In this document: piece by piece, positions 33,986-46,500 of the stretch
Numbering within the stretch: the stretch's first letter is position 1
Layout: each line of letters opens with the position of its first letter
Source of the DNA: Raphanus sativus
Taxonomy: Eukaryota > Streptophyta > Magnoliopsida > Brassicales > Brassicaceae
NCBI RefSeq assembly: GCF_000801105.2
Contig: NC_079514.1
Span: 16,594,293-16,658,292, forward strand
Length of the DNA stretch: 64,000 bases
Reading direction: 5' to 3'
Position numbers and translations under genes: made by a program
Notes under the pieces: generated by a model
Database searches by the model: none
Told to the model about the DNA's origin: nothing
The model's input: only the letters and a program-made list of their open reading frames with translations

Positions 33986-35418
33986 CTACTGGTCCGTATA
34001 TATCATTTGCCCTACTCGTATAAGGAAGGATTTATTTAGAGAGGTATAGTACCACCTCACTAGTAGAGAGTCGAATCTGCGACCAATAATTTTTGTTTTC
34101 TGACGATAAACCAAATAACAAATATACTGGAACTGTATAATTTGATTTTCTCAAATAATGTCATCAGTTTGGTTTAATTCATGTCGATTAATTTGTCAAC
34201 GTATAAAACCATTTTTATGGCTATGAATGTAACAAGCAGGAGGGACGAGAATAAGTGCGGAATGAATTTTGGTCAGCATTCACATGTTTTAAATTATCTT
34301 TTCTATTTATGAATTAAATATTTTAAATATTAAAATGAAAAAATATTTGCAATCATTAGTGTCTAAAATACAAAGCAAATAACTGAAACATACTTGGTTA
34401 TATTATCTGTCTTGTAAGGTGTGGTTTGAGTGTTAATAGTTATTTTTGTACTGATTCTAAGAAATCATATTATCTAATAATAATATTAATGCATATTTCT
34501 ATGGACAGATGTGTATTTAGTTCATGACTTTTTATAATTCATATTTAACAAAAAAAATCTATCTCAAGATTAACCAAAAACCTTATTTATTTTGGTATGT
34601 TTAATAAAAGAAAATGTCGATTGTTATATCATTTACACAATTACTTAAAAAACATTTAACATTCAAGCAATGGTGACGGAAACCATAGTTTTCCATTCCT
34701 CTATGGGAAAATCAAAGTAATGAGCAAGACCTAACGAAGAAACCCAGGAAAAAAAATCCAAATTCCAATTAGATATACTGAACAATAATCAGAGAATTAA
34801 AAAAAATGGAGTTTTAAGAATATAAGAAAGGACTGGAATCAGTGTAGAGAACCCGATGCAAAATCTATCCAGAGGAGATGGAGGAAACGCGAAGAAGGCA
34901 AGCATATATTAATTTAGATAATAAATTAATTATGAATGAAAGCTATTATCTCAATGACATGACATCGTAAATATTTAGGAAAAATCAGGGTTATTTCCAA
35001 CTTGTACTTTAGTTTTAATAGAATAGATAGATAGATTTGTGCAATAATATCCTTCTAATTTTACAGTACAAAAAATATCCTCCTAATTTCATTAAAAGAA
35101 TACATGGATTATGTTAATTCTCCAAATCAAGAACCTTATCTCTCTTTGTATAATGTATACTATGCATACAACATTGGTACCTTATTTTCCTCACCATCTT
35201 TGTTCTTAGTTATTACAAATATTTTTGCTGTGTATATTATCAAGTAATGATAATTAGTTACAAAGTGCAATTCACTCATTCCAACTCATACTTATGAGCA
35301 TATGATAAGAATTAAAGACAAGCCTTATTTATATAAACATAAATGGTTCATGATATAATATTAATTCTTTTAAAAGATAGATTTGCATCACTGTCACATT
35401 GTGTGAGAGGGTAGGTTA
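33986..35418. other. AT-rich intergenic DNA, no gene seen
   Basis: No recognisable exon or transposon end. The five bases just before the young Copia element (35414-35418, GGTTA) are one copy of its target duplication. Confidence 0.45.
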
Positions 35419-35702
35419 TGTTGACCTAAGCTTAACAACTAATGAAGCTTGAGATACAAGCTAAAAACCTAATCCTATTGCGATGAGGATTTGTAATATA
35501 TTTAGGAAATCTAGATATATTATCAATTAGGATTAGGATATGTCGATGACTATATATACAGATATCAATATGTGATATTATGATATGAGTTTTGTGTTGA
35601 GTGATTAGAAACCTAAAAGCTTAAAGAGAATTGTTCTTGAAGCTATTGTTTGTTTGAGTGATTGAATAAGAGAAGGACTTCTTATTACTTTGAGATTCTA
35701 TA
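35419..35702 (+). repeat. 5' LTR of the young Copia element
   Basis: 284 bp, TG...TA ends, with a TATATATACAGATATC promoter-like stretch near 35551. Confidence 0.93.
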
Positions 35703-35704
35703 TT

Positions 35705-35716
35705 TGGTATCAGAGC
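35705..35716 (+). other. Copia primer-binding site
   Basis: TGGTATCAGAGC, complementary to initiator tRNA-Met, 2 bases after the 5' LTR. Confidence 0.9.
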
Positions 35717-35751
35717 TATAAGAAATCCATTCGAGTTCTACACATACAGCC

Positions 35752-38700
35752 ATGACGGACGTAGTGGAGGTTAAGAAAGAGACTGCGACGAGTAAAGAAG
35801 CCGAACATACCTCTGTGAAATTTCCGATGCTAACCACATCAAATTACACTGTCTGGAGCATGAGGATGAAGATAGCCCTTAAGGTGTGCGAAGTCTGGGA
35901 GAGCATTGAGCCTGGTGACAAAGATGAGAAGAAGAATAACAGAGCAATAGCGTATCTGTTTCAATCTATACCTGAAGCGTTGATCTTACAAGTTGGGAAT
36001 CTAGATACAGCAAAAGGTGTGTGGGATGCTGTAAAGGCACGCCATCTTGGAGCAGAAAGAGTAAAGGAAGCAAGACTGCAGACTCTCATGACAGAGTTCG
36101 ATAGACTCAAGATGAAAGAAGGAGACACCATTGATACTTTTGTCGGAAAAATATCTGAAATTTCATCTAAGGCTACTGCACTAGGAGAAATAATGGAGGA
36201 ACCTAAAATTGTAAAGAAATTTCTCAAATCTTTGCCAAGGAAGAAATATATTCAGATAGTTGCTTCGATAGAACAGATGCTTGATCTAAACACAGTGACC
36301 TTTGAAGACATTGTTGGACGATTAAAAGCTTATGAGGAAAGAATTGCTGAGGATGAGGAAGACACACACGATGACCAAACTAAGCTTATGTATACTGATT
36401 CCTCGCAGGAAAACTACAATGGAGGAAGAGGTCGAGGAAGAAACAGTCGCGGAGCATGGAGAGGAAGAGGCCGTGGACGCCAAAACGCGTTTCAGAGTCA
36501 ACGAGAAGCTTATCGGGCACGGCAAAGCGGAGATACCTCTCACATCACTTGTTTCCGGTGTGATAAACTTGGTCATTACGCATCTGATTGTCCAGACAAG
36601 CAACTCAAGCTTCAGGAAACTATTGAGACAAAGGATGAACAAAGCCAAGAGGCTGATGAGTTAATGATGAATGAGGTAGTTTACCTCAACGAACAGAAAG
36701 TAAATCCTAACGTTTTTGAAACCGACAGAGATGCAGTAAACGTATGGTATCTTGACAATGGGGCGAGTAATCATATGAGTGGAAATCGGTCGTTTTTCCA
36801 CAAGCTTGATGAGACCATTACCGGTAAGGTAAGGTTTGGAGATGATTCTCGCATTGATATAAGAGGAAAAGGTTCAATTCGCTTTGTCTTTGAAGATGGT
36901 GAGAAGAAAGTATTGAACAACGTCTACTATATTCCTGGTTTGAGGAGCAATATAGTCAGTCTAGGACAGGCTACAGAGGTCGGTTGTGAAGTGAGGATGA
37001 AAGACAATACTCTGTCTCTATTTGATCGTAGTGGTAAGCTAATGGTGAGAACCACACGAGCACGAAACAGACTGTATAAGGTCACTCTACGCGCAGACCA
37101 GGTTCGGTGTTTACAGATAACAGAGACGAAGGAGCCATCGATTTGGCATGCTCGCTTAGGTCACATCAATACAGAGAAACTGAAGATGATGGTTAACAAA
37201 GAGCTCGTCATCGGGATAACTAACCTCACAACAGGAGAAGAAACGTGTGTATCTTGTCTTTTAGGAAAACAAACAAGACGACCCTTTCCAAAGACAACTC
37301 TGTATAGAGCTTCATCACCACTCGAGCTAGTTCATGGGGATCTATGTGGACCTTTATCACCACCTACGCCATCTCAGAAACGATATGTTTTTGTTCTCAT
37401 TGACGATCATACTAGGTACATGTGGACAATCCTGTTGAAAGAGAAAAGTGAAGCTTTTGAAAAACTTAAATGCTTCAAAACACGTATGGAGCAAGAACGA
37501 CAGACGATGGTGAAGACTTTTCGGACAGACAGAGGTGGAGAATTCATATCACACGAGTTCCAAACATATTGTGACAAGAATGGGATTAAACGACATCTAA
37601 CGGCACCCTACTCTCCACAGCAAAATGGAGTTGTAGAACGACGCAATCGCACTCTTCTAGAGATGACTAGAAGTATGTTGAAACATATGCATGTTCCAAA
37701 CTACATGTGGGGAGAAGCAATAAGGCATTCCACATATCTTATCAACCGTGTGGCAACAAGATCATTGGATGGGATAACACCATACGAAGCTCTGCGTGGA
37801 ATAAAACCAAACCTTGCTCACTTACGGGTCTTTGGATGCGTATGTTACGCAAGAACAGAGGCAGCTGGAAGAAGAAAGCTCGATGACAGGTCTAGAGAAC
37901 TAGTGCATCTAGGAACGGAACCAGGATCAAAGGCTTATCGTCTGCTTGATCCAAAGAGCAAGAGGATTGTTGTTTCACGTGATGTAATCTTCGACGAAGC
38001 TAAAGAATGGAACTGGAACGATACAAAAGAACATGATGAGTCTGGCGAGTTTGTTATTCCCATTGATACTTTGAGGGATGAAACAGAGCAAGTAAACAAT
38101 GAAGATGATAAAATCGATGATGAAGAAGAACTGGGCGAAGATGATGAAGAACCACAGCTCAGACGATCACAACGAGTATCTACAAAACCGTCTTATCTCG
38201 AAGATTATGTGATTTTTGCAGAAACAGAGTGTGAACGACTATTGATGATAATAAATGAAGAACCATGGGACTACAATGAGGCAAAGGAACTTGATGTTTG
38301 GATCGAAGCATGTAAAGACGAAATCTTTTCCATTGAGAAGAATGATACATGGGATCTTGTAGAGTTACCAGCTGGAGTCAAACCAATCGGGCTTAAATGG
38401 GTATTCAAAATTAAACGCAATGCGGATGAAAGCATTAGTAAATACAAAGCTCGATTAGTAGCAAAGGGGTACGGTATTGACTACGATGAAGTATTTGCTC
38501 CGGTGGCACGAATTGAAACTATTCGAGTCATCATTGCTTTGGCCGCCTCTAAAGGATGGGAAGTTCACCACCTTGATGTGAAGACCGCTTTCCTCAATGG
38601 AGAACTAAGAGAAGAAGTATATGTGGTTCAGCCAGAGGGTTTCGTTGTAAAGGGTCAAGAACATAAGGTATATAAGCTAAAGCGAGCACTATATGGACTA

Positions 38701-39838
38701 CGCCAAGCCCCACGAGCCTGGAACATTAAATTGAATCAGATTTTGCGAGCCTTAGGATTCCAGAGATGTGCGAAAGAACCCTCATTGTACAGAAAGAAAG
38801 TTGATGGAAGTCTTCTTGTTGTGGTGGTCTATGTTGATGACTTGCTAGTCACGGGATCATCATTGAAGCATATTCTAGCGTTTAAAAAGGAGATGGCAAC
38901 CACTTTCGAGATGAGTGACCTCGGGCAGTTAACATATTATTTGGGAATAGAGGTCTGTCAAGAAAAGGATGGCATCGTGTTAAGACAAGGAAGATATGCA
39001 CAAAGGATCCTCAAGGAAACAGGGATGAGCGCCTGCAACTTGACTCACGTACCCATGGAGATGAACGCCAAGTTCTCCAAGGCACCTAACGAAGAGAAGG
39101 TTGATGAAACAGAGTATCGACGGTGCATTGGGTGCTTAAGATACCTGTTACATACTCGTCCTGATCTCTCGTTTAGTGTAGGAGTACTAAGCAGATATAT
39201 GCAGGAGCCGAAAGCATCACACGGCGCAGCATTAAAGCAGATCCTTCGGTATCTAAAAGGAACGTGTGATATTGGTCTCCGATACGAGCGTAACAACGAT
39301 CTAAAAGTGGAAGGATACAGTGATAGCTCACATAATGTCGATGATGATGATGGAAAGAGCACAACAGGACATGTTTTTTTATCTTGGAACAAGTCCTATA
39401 ACCTGGTGTTCTACCAAACAAGAGATTGTTGCATTATCAAGTTGTGAAGCAGAGTTTATGGCAGCGACCGAGGCGGCGAAACAAGCCATTTGGTTACATG
39501 AATTGTTTGGTGAAGTCGTTGGAGAAAAGTGCAAGCGAGTGGTCATTAAGGTGGATAATAAATCTGCGATAGCTCTAACTCGGAATCCAGTATTTCATGG
39601 CAAAAGTAAACATATACACAGAAGATTCCATTTTATTCGAGAGTGTGTTGAGAACGAGCAAATTGAGGTCGAGCATGTTCCTGGAGATAAGCAAAGGGCG
39701 GACATTCTTACGAAATCACTTGGGAGGATTAAGTTCAAAGAAATGAGAAGCCTTATTGGAATTCAAGATGTTGGTGAAGATGGAGTTAAGCTTAAGGGGG
39801 AGATTGTTGACCTAAGCTTAACAACTAATGAAGCTTGA
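35752..39838 (+). pseudogene. Copia gag-pol polyprotein gene with one frameshift
   Basis: A single frame from the ATG at 35752 runs 1,231 codons to 39447. Domains in order: UBN2-type gag (residues ~25-190, [15 protein letters not shown]); zinc knuckle [14 protein letters not shown] (~267-280); protease [11 protein letters not shown] (Asp ~335; the DNGA variant is common in plant Copia); pre-integrase with HxxxxH...CxxC ([18 protein letters not shown]); integrase core (HGDLCGP with Asp ~530, [20 protein letters not shown]); reverse transcriptase with YVDDLLV (Asp ~1029); then RNase H. Inside RNase H a run of seven T (39374-39380) shifts the frame. The rest of RNase H ([39 protein letters not shown]) continues in the next frame to 39838. 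No other break is seen. Confidence 0.9.
39794..39804 (+). other. Polypurine tract of the young Copia element
   Basis: AAGGGGGAGAT directly precedes the 3' LTR. The coding frame overlaps it and runs into the LTR. Confidence 0.8.
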
Positions 39839-40088
39839 GATACAAGCTAAAAACCTAATCCTATTGCGATGAGGATTTGTAATATATTTAGGAATTCTAG
39901 ATATATTATCAATTAGGATTAGGATATGTCGATGACTATATATACAGATATCAATATGTGATATTATGATATGAGTTTTGTGTTGAGTGATTAGAAACCT
40001 AAAAGCTTAAAGAGAATTGTTCTTGAAGCTATTGTTTGTTTGAGTGATTGAATAAGAGAAGGACTTCTTATTACTTTGAGATTCTATA
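39805..40088 (+). repeat. 3' LTR of the young Copia element
   Basis: 284 bp, one apparent mismatch to the 5' LTR, followed by target duplicate GGTTA. Confidence 0.93.
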
Positions 40089-40093
40089 GGTTA

Positions 40094-40738
40094 CTGGCTA
40101 ACTGATTTTTATATAACAGGATTATATTAAAGGATATATAAGATAAATATGTATATACTTAACTAAAAAGAAGTTTATATATATATATATATACTGAATT
40201 TATCATGCATTTAAATTTATTTCACATTCTTATACATAATTAAATAGTGATATTCGAGAGAAAGAAGTTAAAATACAAACGAAAAAGAAGATGAAACCAA
40301 AATGTGAATTTACAATGCTATAATACATATTGGTCAATACCTAACCGGTAGAATAACCCAATCTAACTCATCTACAAGCAATTTTAATCTTCCACCGAAA
40401 AATTAAGATACATTCTTTACACTACCAGTTTGGATATATAAAGTTAACTACCGTAAGATTCTTTAAAATTTGAAAATACAAAACAATATGTGTTTATGAA
40501 CGTCCTTGAACAAAAAAAGTGTGATGTTTTTGGTTCTAGTAAGCTGTAATAATTAAAATAATATAATTTTAAATTTTTGTAAATTATTCCATTGTAAAAT
40601 CAAATAAAATAAAAGTTGGTGATAACTAATGAATATTTGTAATAATGAATTTAGAGAATAAATAGTGAAAATAATTTACACAAACAAAATTTTGCTGAAT
40701 GGTAGTGCTGGGATTTGACCCATCAATCAGCAGATCAA
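40094..40738. other. AT-rich spacer between two transposons
   Basis: Contains a (TA)n run near 40175-40192. No gene or transposon end is seen between the young Copia element and the large Mutator-like element. Confidence 0.5.
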
Positions 40739-41243
40739 CTCTTTTTAGGGCTTTTTGCAAAAGTGATTCAAAACTTGAAGTCAAACAGAAAACTAACCTT
40801 TTCTTTTGACTCATTTTTTTTTGAGTTTTTAACCCCACACCTCCATTTAATCTACGAAAATGCCATTAACTTTTTATTTTTTTTTGTTTTTCGAAAATGA
40901 CTTCTTTACTGTCTCAACCTCATATTCTTCAAGTATTTACAATATTGACACTGCCATGAATAGTGGGAACAACCTTGTACGAACTGTTTGGAGCTTTTAA
41001 TGCCCTTTAATGCACGTAAATCTCTTTACACTCTCTCTGTTTCAATTGTTATGAACTAAAAACAACATTTCTTTCACTTTCTCTCCATATTCATCCAAAA
41101 AACTCAAGCTTTTAATTCAAAATATGGGCGATGGTTGACAGAGCCATATTTCTTTCGTTTTGACTTACGGTTGCTTTCGTTTGAGGTTCTTGGTGGTTGG
41201 AGAAGACCCTGTGTGCAAACGAAGTCATCTCACCTAGTTTAAG

Positions 41244-42180
41244 GTACGAATTTGAATTTTTTTCAAAATCTGTTCGCGTAGAAGACTTACAAGTAAGTCA
41301 TCTGTATGTAGAAGACTTACTGATGAGTCTTCTGGTCAAACGGACGACTTAAACTAAGTCGTCCAGCTTTGTTTGTTGAAAAAAACACTCCAGACGACTT
41401 CTATATAAGTCGTCTACGAGAAACATGCTAGTTTTGCATTTGACCGAATCGTGTCAGATCTTTGACTATTTCTGGACGACTTATAATTCAGTCGTCTCTG
41501 GAAAAGTTAAAATTTCAATATTTTATTAAACTAGACGACTTACGTGTAAGTCGTCTTAGGTTAGTTTTGTAATTGAAAATAAAACTTCATAATTTAACTT
41601 TTACCAGACGACATAATATAAAGTCGTCCCGTTAGAAGATTTAATTTAAAGTCGTCCGGGGAAAGCAAAGTCGTCCAGAATTTTCCCAATTTTCTGGTCA
41701 AACCTTGCTTATCCCGGACGACCTTAAATTAAGTCGTCTAGCTGGACGACTTTTAGTTAAGTCGTCTAGAGAAAGTTAAATTTCAAGTTTTATTTTTCAA
41801 TTACAAAACTAACCGAGGACGACTTACATGTAAGTCGTCTAGTTTGAATAAAATATTGAAAATTTTTACTTTCCAGAGACGACTGAATTATAAGTCGTCC
41901 AGAAATAGTCAAAGATCTGACACGATTCGGTCAAATGCAAAACTAGCTCGTTTTTCGTAGACGACTTATATAAGTCGTCTGAATTTTTTTTTAACAAACA
42001 AATCCGGACGACTTAGAATTAAGTCGTCCCTTTTAATTTTCAATTGCAAAAGTGACCTCTTTAGACGACTTACCTTTAAGTCTTCTGGAAGACTTAATTC
42101 TAAGTCGTCTACAATAATGTTTATTGAACTTCTTCATTTTCTCTATGTTTACTAATGTGTTTTATTTTGAATATTTGCAG
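41244..42180 (+). other. Probable 5'-leader intron of the transposase gene
   Basis: A donor-like AAG|GTACGAATT at 41244 and an acceptor TTTGCAG ending at 42180 bracket 937 bp that directly precede the ATG at 42181. The interior is made of GACGACTTA/TAAGTCGTC palindromes and a large inverted repeat (about 41342-41610 against 41765-42030). That the leader is spliced is inferred from splice signals and from the start codon lying just after the acceptor. Confidence 0.6.
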
Positions 42181-44571
42181 ATGATTTTTAAGTTACATGC
42201 AGTGTATGGAGAATGGTTGTTGAGAGATTTCCGTTGGGATTTTGTGGTTGATGATCTCAAAGGAGCAAGATTGTTTTTATTGAATGAAGATTCAACACAT
42301 GCTGAACTTGTTGCAATGGCTCAAGAAGATTATAACCTGGACATGAGATCAGTGACTGTGGAGATTAGCTACTCATTACCAGCAGAAATGATGATGACTC
42401 CAGGCAGTCCTCCCATTCATGTTACAAGTGATAGACAAGTTCGAAACTTGCTCGAGATACTCAAAACGCATAGAGTATGTCTTTGTGTATCAAACCGCAG
42501 CAAGGTGGAAACGGTTTCAGAGAAAAGAGAAGAAGCTGGTGAATGGGAAGAAGATGTTGGTGATAATGATGAAGCTGGTGAATGGGAAGAAGATGTTGGT
42601 GATAATGATGAAGCTGATGAATGTTTTGAAGATGTTGGTGATAATGAGTCTGTTGAAGATGAAAATCAAGATGGGGAGGAGGAAAATGGGGAGGAGGATG
42701 CTGATAACACTATTGTTGGTGAAACGGATCAGAATAGTGGGGATTACAGTCTTTATGGAAAGGTTCAAAATGAGGACGAGGAAGATGATGATAATATTTG
42801 TTTTGAAGAAATTGAAAAGACATATGCTAAGACAAATGCTATTGAAGGAGGAAAATCGGATTGTACCAGCATCTATGTCAACCAGAGTTTTGTTAGCAAA
42901 GATGCACTGCTTTCAGAGCTGCGGTTGACAGCAGTGAGGGGTAGGTTTTCTTTCAGAATATACAAATCATCAAAAACTCTCCTTGTGGCAACATGTCGGG
43001 TTAGCGGTTGTGGATGGAAGATCAGAGCGAGTGTGAAACATGGGCCAAACACGTTTTGGGTAACAAAGTATGTGGAAAAATATTTATGCTCAATTGGAGA
43101 CCGAATCGCTCAGCGGAGACACTGTACTCCAAAGTATGTTGGTAGTATTTTCATTGATCGTGTTGGAATCATTGATGGGATAACTCCACAGCATATCACT
43201 GATGCAATGAGGAACATGTTTGGCATGACGCTTGATTACACCACTTCATACAGAGCACTGTTATATGCACAAAAATTGGTGAGAGGATCAGCAGAAGAAG
43301 GGTATTCGTGTCTGCCTTCATATCTCGAGCAAATCTCCATTGTAAATCCTGATTCTATCACGGCTATAGAACTTGATTCTAAGAAAAGATTTAAATATCT
43401 ATTTCTCTCATTTGGAGCTTCTATCAAAGGTTTTAAGTATCAGAGAAGGGTCATTGTGGTGAATGGAACTCACCTAAGTGGAAAGTATGGAGGTGTTATG
43501 TTAGTTGCAGCCGCACAAGATGGCAATTTTCAGATATTCCCATTGGCTTTTGGGATCGTGGATGCTGAAGATGAACCTTCTTGGGAATGGTTTTTCACAA
43601 AATTGGCTAGTTGTATATCTCATGACAAGCCTCTGGTGATAGTCTCCGACCGGCACGCGGCCATTAAAAGTGCGTGTGAGAAGGTGTTTCCTTGGGCAAC
43701 CCGAGGAATATGTTATTATCACCTTCAAGATAACATTGTCAAAAAGTTTAAAGGGAAACATCTCATGTACTTGGTGAAAGGGACTGCTTATGCGCACACG
43801 GTTTACGATTTTGACCGGTACATGGCTGAGATACGGAGTGCAAACCCGGAACTTACAACGTATTTGGAGAAGGCCGACGCCAGGCTATGGTCAAGGGTTT
43901 ATTGTAAGGGGAACAAGTTCAACATAAAAACAAGCAACATCGCTGAATCTATTAATTCTGCACTGAAGCGAGCAAGAGGATTTCCGATTCCGTTCCTGCT
44001 GGAGTTCATAAGGCAGAAGTTAGGAAAATAGTATTGGAAAAGGAGACAAGATGCTTTGAGTCTCCCAACTGAACATAGCCGGGGTGTTGAATACTTGCTT
44101 GCTGTTCGATCAGAGATAGCGGATACGATGACGGTCGAACCAATTGATGGATGGCGTTTCTTTGTCAAAGGTGGCAAAATGGACTGTGTGGTTGATTTGG
44201 AACATGTAAAGTGTGATTGTGGTGTCTATGGAGTGGAGAAAATACCTTGCTCTCATGCTATAGCTGCTGGAACACATGCTGGTTTGCATATCGCCACACT
44301 TGTATGTCCACTTTACTCAAAGAATCATCTGTATGCAGGATACTCAGAGAATATATATCCTATCGTGTCACAACATATTGAGGAACGAGAATGCTTTCCT
44401 CCAAACGTAAAGCGTGGTCCGGGGAGACAGAAGAAATCAAGATGGCAATCTTGGTTGGAGCTATCTAGGATGAGAGGACACAAACCCAGGAAGAAACACA
44501 GGGCACGGAGATGCTCAAACTGCAAGGAAACTGGCCATACGAAACCACAATGTACACAACCAGTTGACTAG
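42181..44571 (+). pseudogene. mudrA-like MULE transposase with nonsense codon and altered catalytic residue
   Basis: Start chosen at 42181, directly after a splice acceptor; the upstream in-frame ATG at 42124 lies in the intron. The N-terminal region (MIFKLHAVYGEW) is followed by a very acidic stretch with tandem EAGEWEEDVGDND repeats (~115-160). A MuDR-type DNA-binding domain comes next (CRVSGCGWKIRASVKHG), then the MULE transposase core: VVNGTHLSGKYGG, AQDGNFQIFPLAFGIVD, VSDRHAAIKS, ICYYHLQDN. The usual VxDGTHL aspartate is Asn here (AAT at 43462-43464). An in-frame TAG at 44029-44031 interrupts the frame; beyond it the same frame goes on to a SWIM zinc finger (CDCGVYGVEKIPCSHAI) and a CCHC knuckle (CSNCKETGHTKPQC), stopping at 44571. 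Both defects should prevent normal transposase activity. Confidence 0.88.
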
Positions 44572-44574
44572 TTG

Positions 44575-45345
44575 TCCAGACGACCTAAATTTAAGTCGTC
44601 CAGTCTTGATTACCCGTCCAGACGACTAATTGTTAAGTCGTCCAGTGTTTTATTTTTAGACTACCTTCTACTATTTTTAGACTACCTTATTTGTAAGTCG
44701 TCCAGAAGACCTTCTACTATCCTTTCAAGTGTATTTTTTTAGACGACCTTTTGCTAAGTCGTCCAGTGTATTTTATTTTTAGACTACCTTCTACTATTTT
44801 TAGACTACCTTATTTGTAAGTCGTCCAAACATACCAGACGACTTATTTGTAAGTCGTCCAGCTGGAAAACCTTCCAGACGACTTATTTGTAAGTCGTCCA
44901 GCTGGAAAACCTTGGACGACGACTTATTTGTTAGTCGTCCAGTGTATTTTATTTTTAGACTACCTTCTACTATTTTTAGACTACCTTATTTGTAAGTCGT
45001 CCAAACCTACCAGACGACTTATTTGTAAGTCGTCCAGCTGGAAACAGACGACTTATTTGTAAGTCGTCCAGCTGGAAAACCTTGGACGACGACTTATTTG
45101 TTAGTCGTCCAGTGTATTTTATTTTTAGACTACCTTCTACTATTTTTACACTACCTTATTTGTAAGTCGTCCAAACCTACCAGACGACTTATTTGTAAGT
45201 CGTCCAGCTGGAAAACCTTCCAGACGACTTATTTGTAAGTCGTCCAGTTGGAAAACCTTCCAGACGACTTATTTGTTAGTCGTCCAGCTGGAAAACCTTC
45301 CAGACGACTTATTTGTTAGTCGTCCAAACCTATCAGACGACTTAT
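44575..45345. repeat. Palindromic GACGACTTA/TAAGTCGTC repeat array between the two MULE genes
   Basis: A dense run of short palindromes such as CCAGACGACTTATTTGTAAG followed by TCGTCCAGCTGGAAAACCTT. Longer tandem units include TAGACTACCTTCTACTATTTTTAGACTACC. It fills the space between the convergent 3' ends of the transposase and ULP1-like genes. Confidence 0.92.
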
Positions 45346-45545
45346 ATATTTACAAATCTATACAAAGACAAGTTCAAATAAATCATACACAAGTCAGAAA
45401 ATCTATACAACGACAAGTTCAAATACAAATACACAAATCATACACAAGTTTGAAAATCTATACAACGACAAGTTCAAATACAAATACACAAATCATACAC
45501 AAGTTAGAAAATCTATACAAAGACAAGTTCAAAGCCATACACAAA
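45345..45545. repeat. Tandem repeat (~60 bp unit) beyond the 3' end of the ULP1-like gene
   Basis: Three to four copies of AAATCTATACAAMGACAAGTTCAAA plus ACACAAATCATACACAAGT lie head to tail. They start immediately downstream of the stop codon of the minus-strand gene and are probably its 3' untranslated region. Confidence 0.8.
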
Positions 45546-46269
45546 TCTAATCATACATGCCCACGAACTTATCACCATCCTCATTCTCTTTCAAATGCTG
45601 ATCAACAAGCTCCGTCCATATAACCACCGCCATATTATCCCTCATACTCTTCACATTGGACCTAGCAAAGTCTTTAGGGCTAAAGGGGACCCCAAGAGCA
45701 TGACATTCAATGTACTTTAGAGCATACAGGCCACAATCACCATTGTTGGCCGTGGGTACATCTTTAAGCCGTCTCTCATATGTGTATCGCTCCAACCCGT
45801 ATTTGGCCCTTCCTTCGTCGGTGTTTGCGTTGACAACAAGCAGATAAGGGACCATCTCGAGAAAAGGCTCCATTATCTCATCCCATGCTTCTGGTATGGT
45901 ACATGAAGGTATGCTGTCCCAGACGACTATGTGCCTGTTAGGGATCGATATCCAAATAGCAACCCAATGTTTGTTGTTCAAGTTCACTGGCGCATAGATA
46001 TCATCAATGTCCTCCCCCCACTTCTTGTTTGATTGGCAAAATGAAGGCATTGATCCGTCATAAAAACTCGACGCCCCACCAGGTAGCATTCTTCCTAAAC
46101 CTTTGTGATCAGGTTGCGATGCTTTGAAGAACAGATACTGGTCTCTCCAAGACTGGTCAAAGTTGTGATCCAGGAAGCACATTCCCTCGCTCCGGAAAGC
46201 TTGTGGGTTCTCCTGATACCTCTGCCTCAGCACATTAATCCAAGCATCCATATGCTGCATATAAAATAA

Positions 46270-46500
46270 TACAAGTTAGAACCTTCCAGACGACTTTTAT
46301 TTAAGTCGTCCAAACCTACCAGACGACTTATTTGTAAGTCGTCCAGCTGGAAAACCTTCCAGACGACTTATTTGTAAGTCGTCCAGCTGGAAAATCTTCC
46401 AGACGACTTATTGGTAAGTCGTCCAGCTGGAAAACCTTCCAGACGACTTATATATTTACAAATCTATACAAAGACAAGTTACCAGACGACTTAAAGATAA
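46270..46500. repeat. Palindromic repeat array in intron 5 of the ULP1-like gene
   Basis: Same GACGACTTA/TAAGTCGTCCAGCTGGAA repeat family, lying within the intron between exons 5 and 6. Confidence 0.88.

Larger units (their letters stand above)
35419..40088 (+). mobile_element. Young Copia LTR retrotransposon, 4,670 bp
   Basis: Two LTRs of 284 bp (35419-35702 and 39805-40088) both begin TGTTGACCTAAGC and end GATTCTATA. I found only one difference between them (AGGAAATCTAG against AGGAATTCTAG). GGTTA flanks both sides (35414-35418 and 40089-40093). A tRNA-Met primer-binding site, polypurine tract and a nearly intact gag-pol gene are present. The ending TA rather than CA is slightly unusual. 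The single LTR mismatch means integration was very recent. Confidence 0.95.

Noticed and set aside
42419..42928. 169-codon frame overlapping the MULE transposase
   Set aside because: Lys/Met-rich shadow of the acidic repeat region in the true frame.
44575..45345. CRISPR-like array of short palindromic repeats
   Set aside because: The spacers are themselves repeats, the repeats are mobile-element noncoding DNA in a plant genome, and no cas gene is present.
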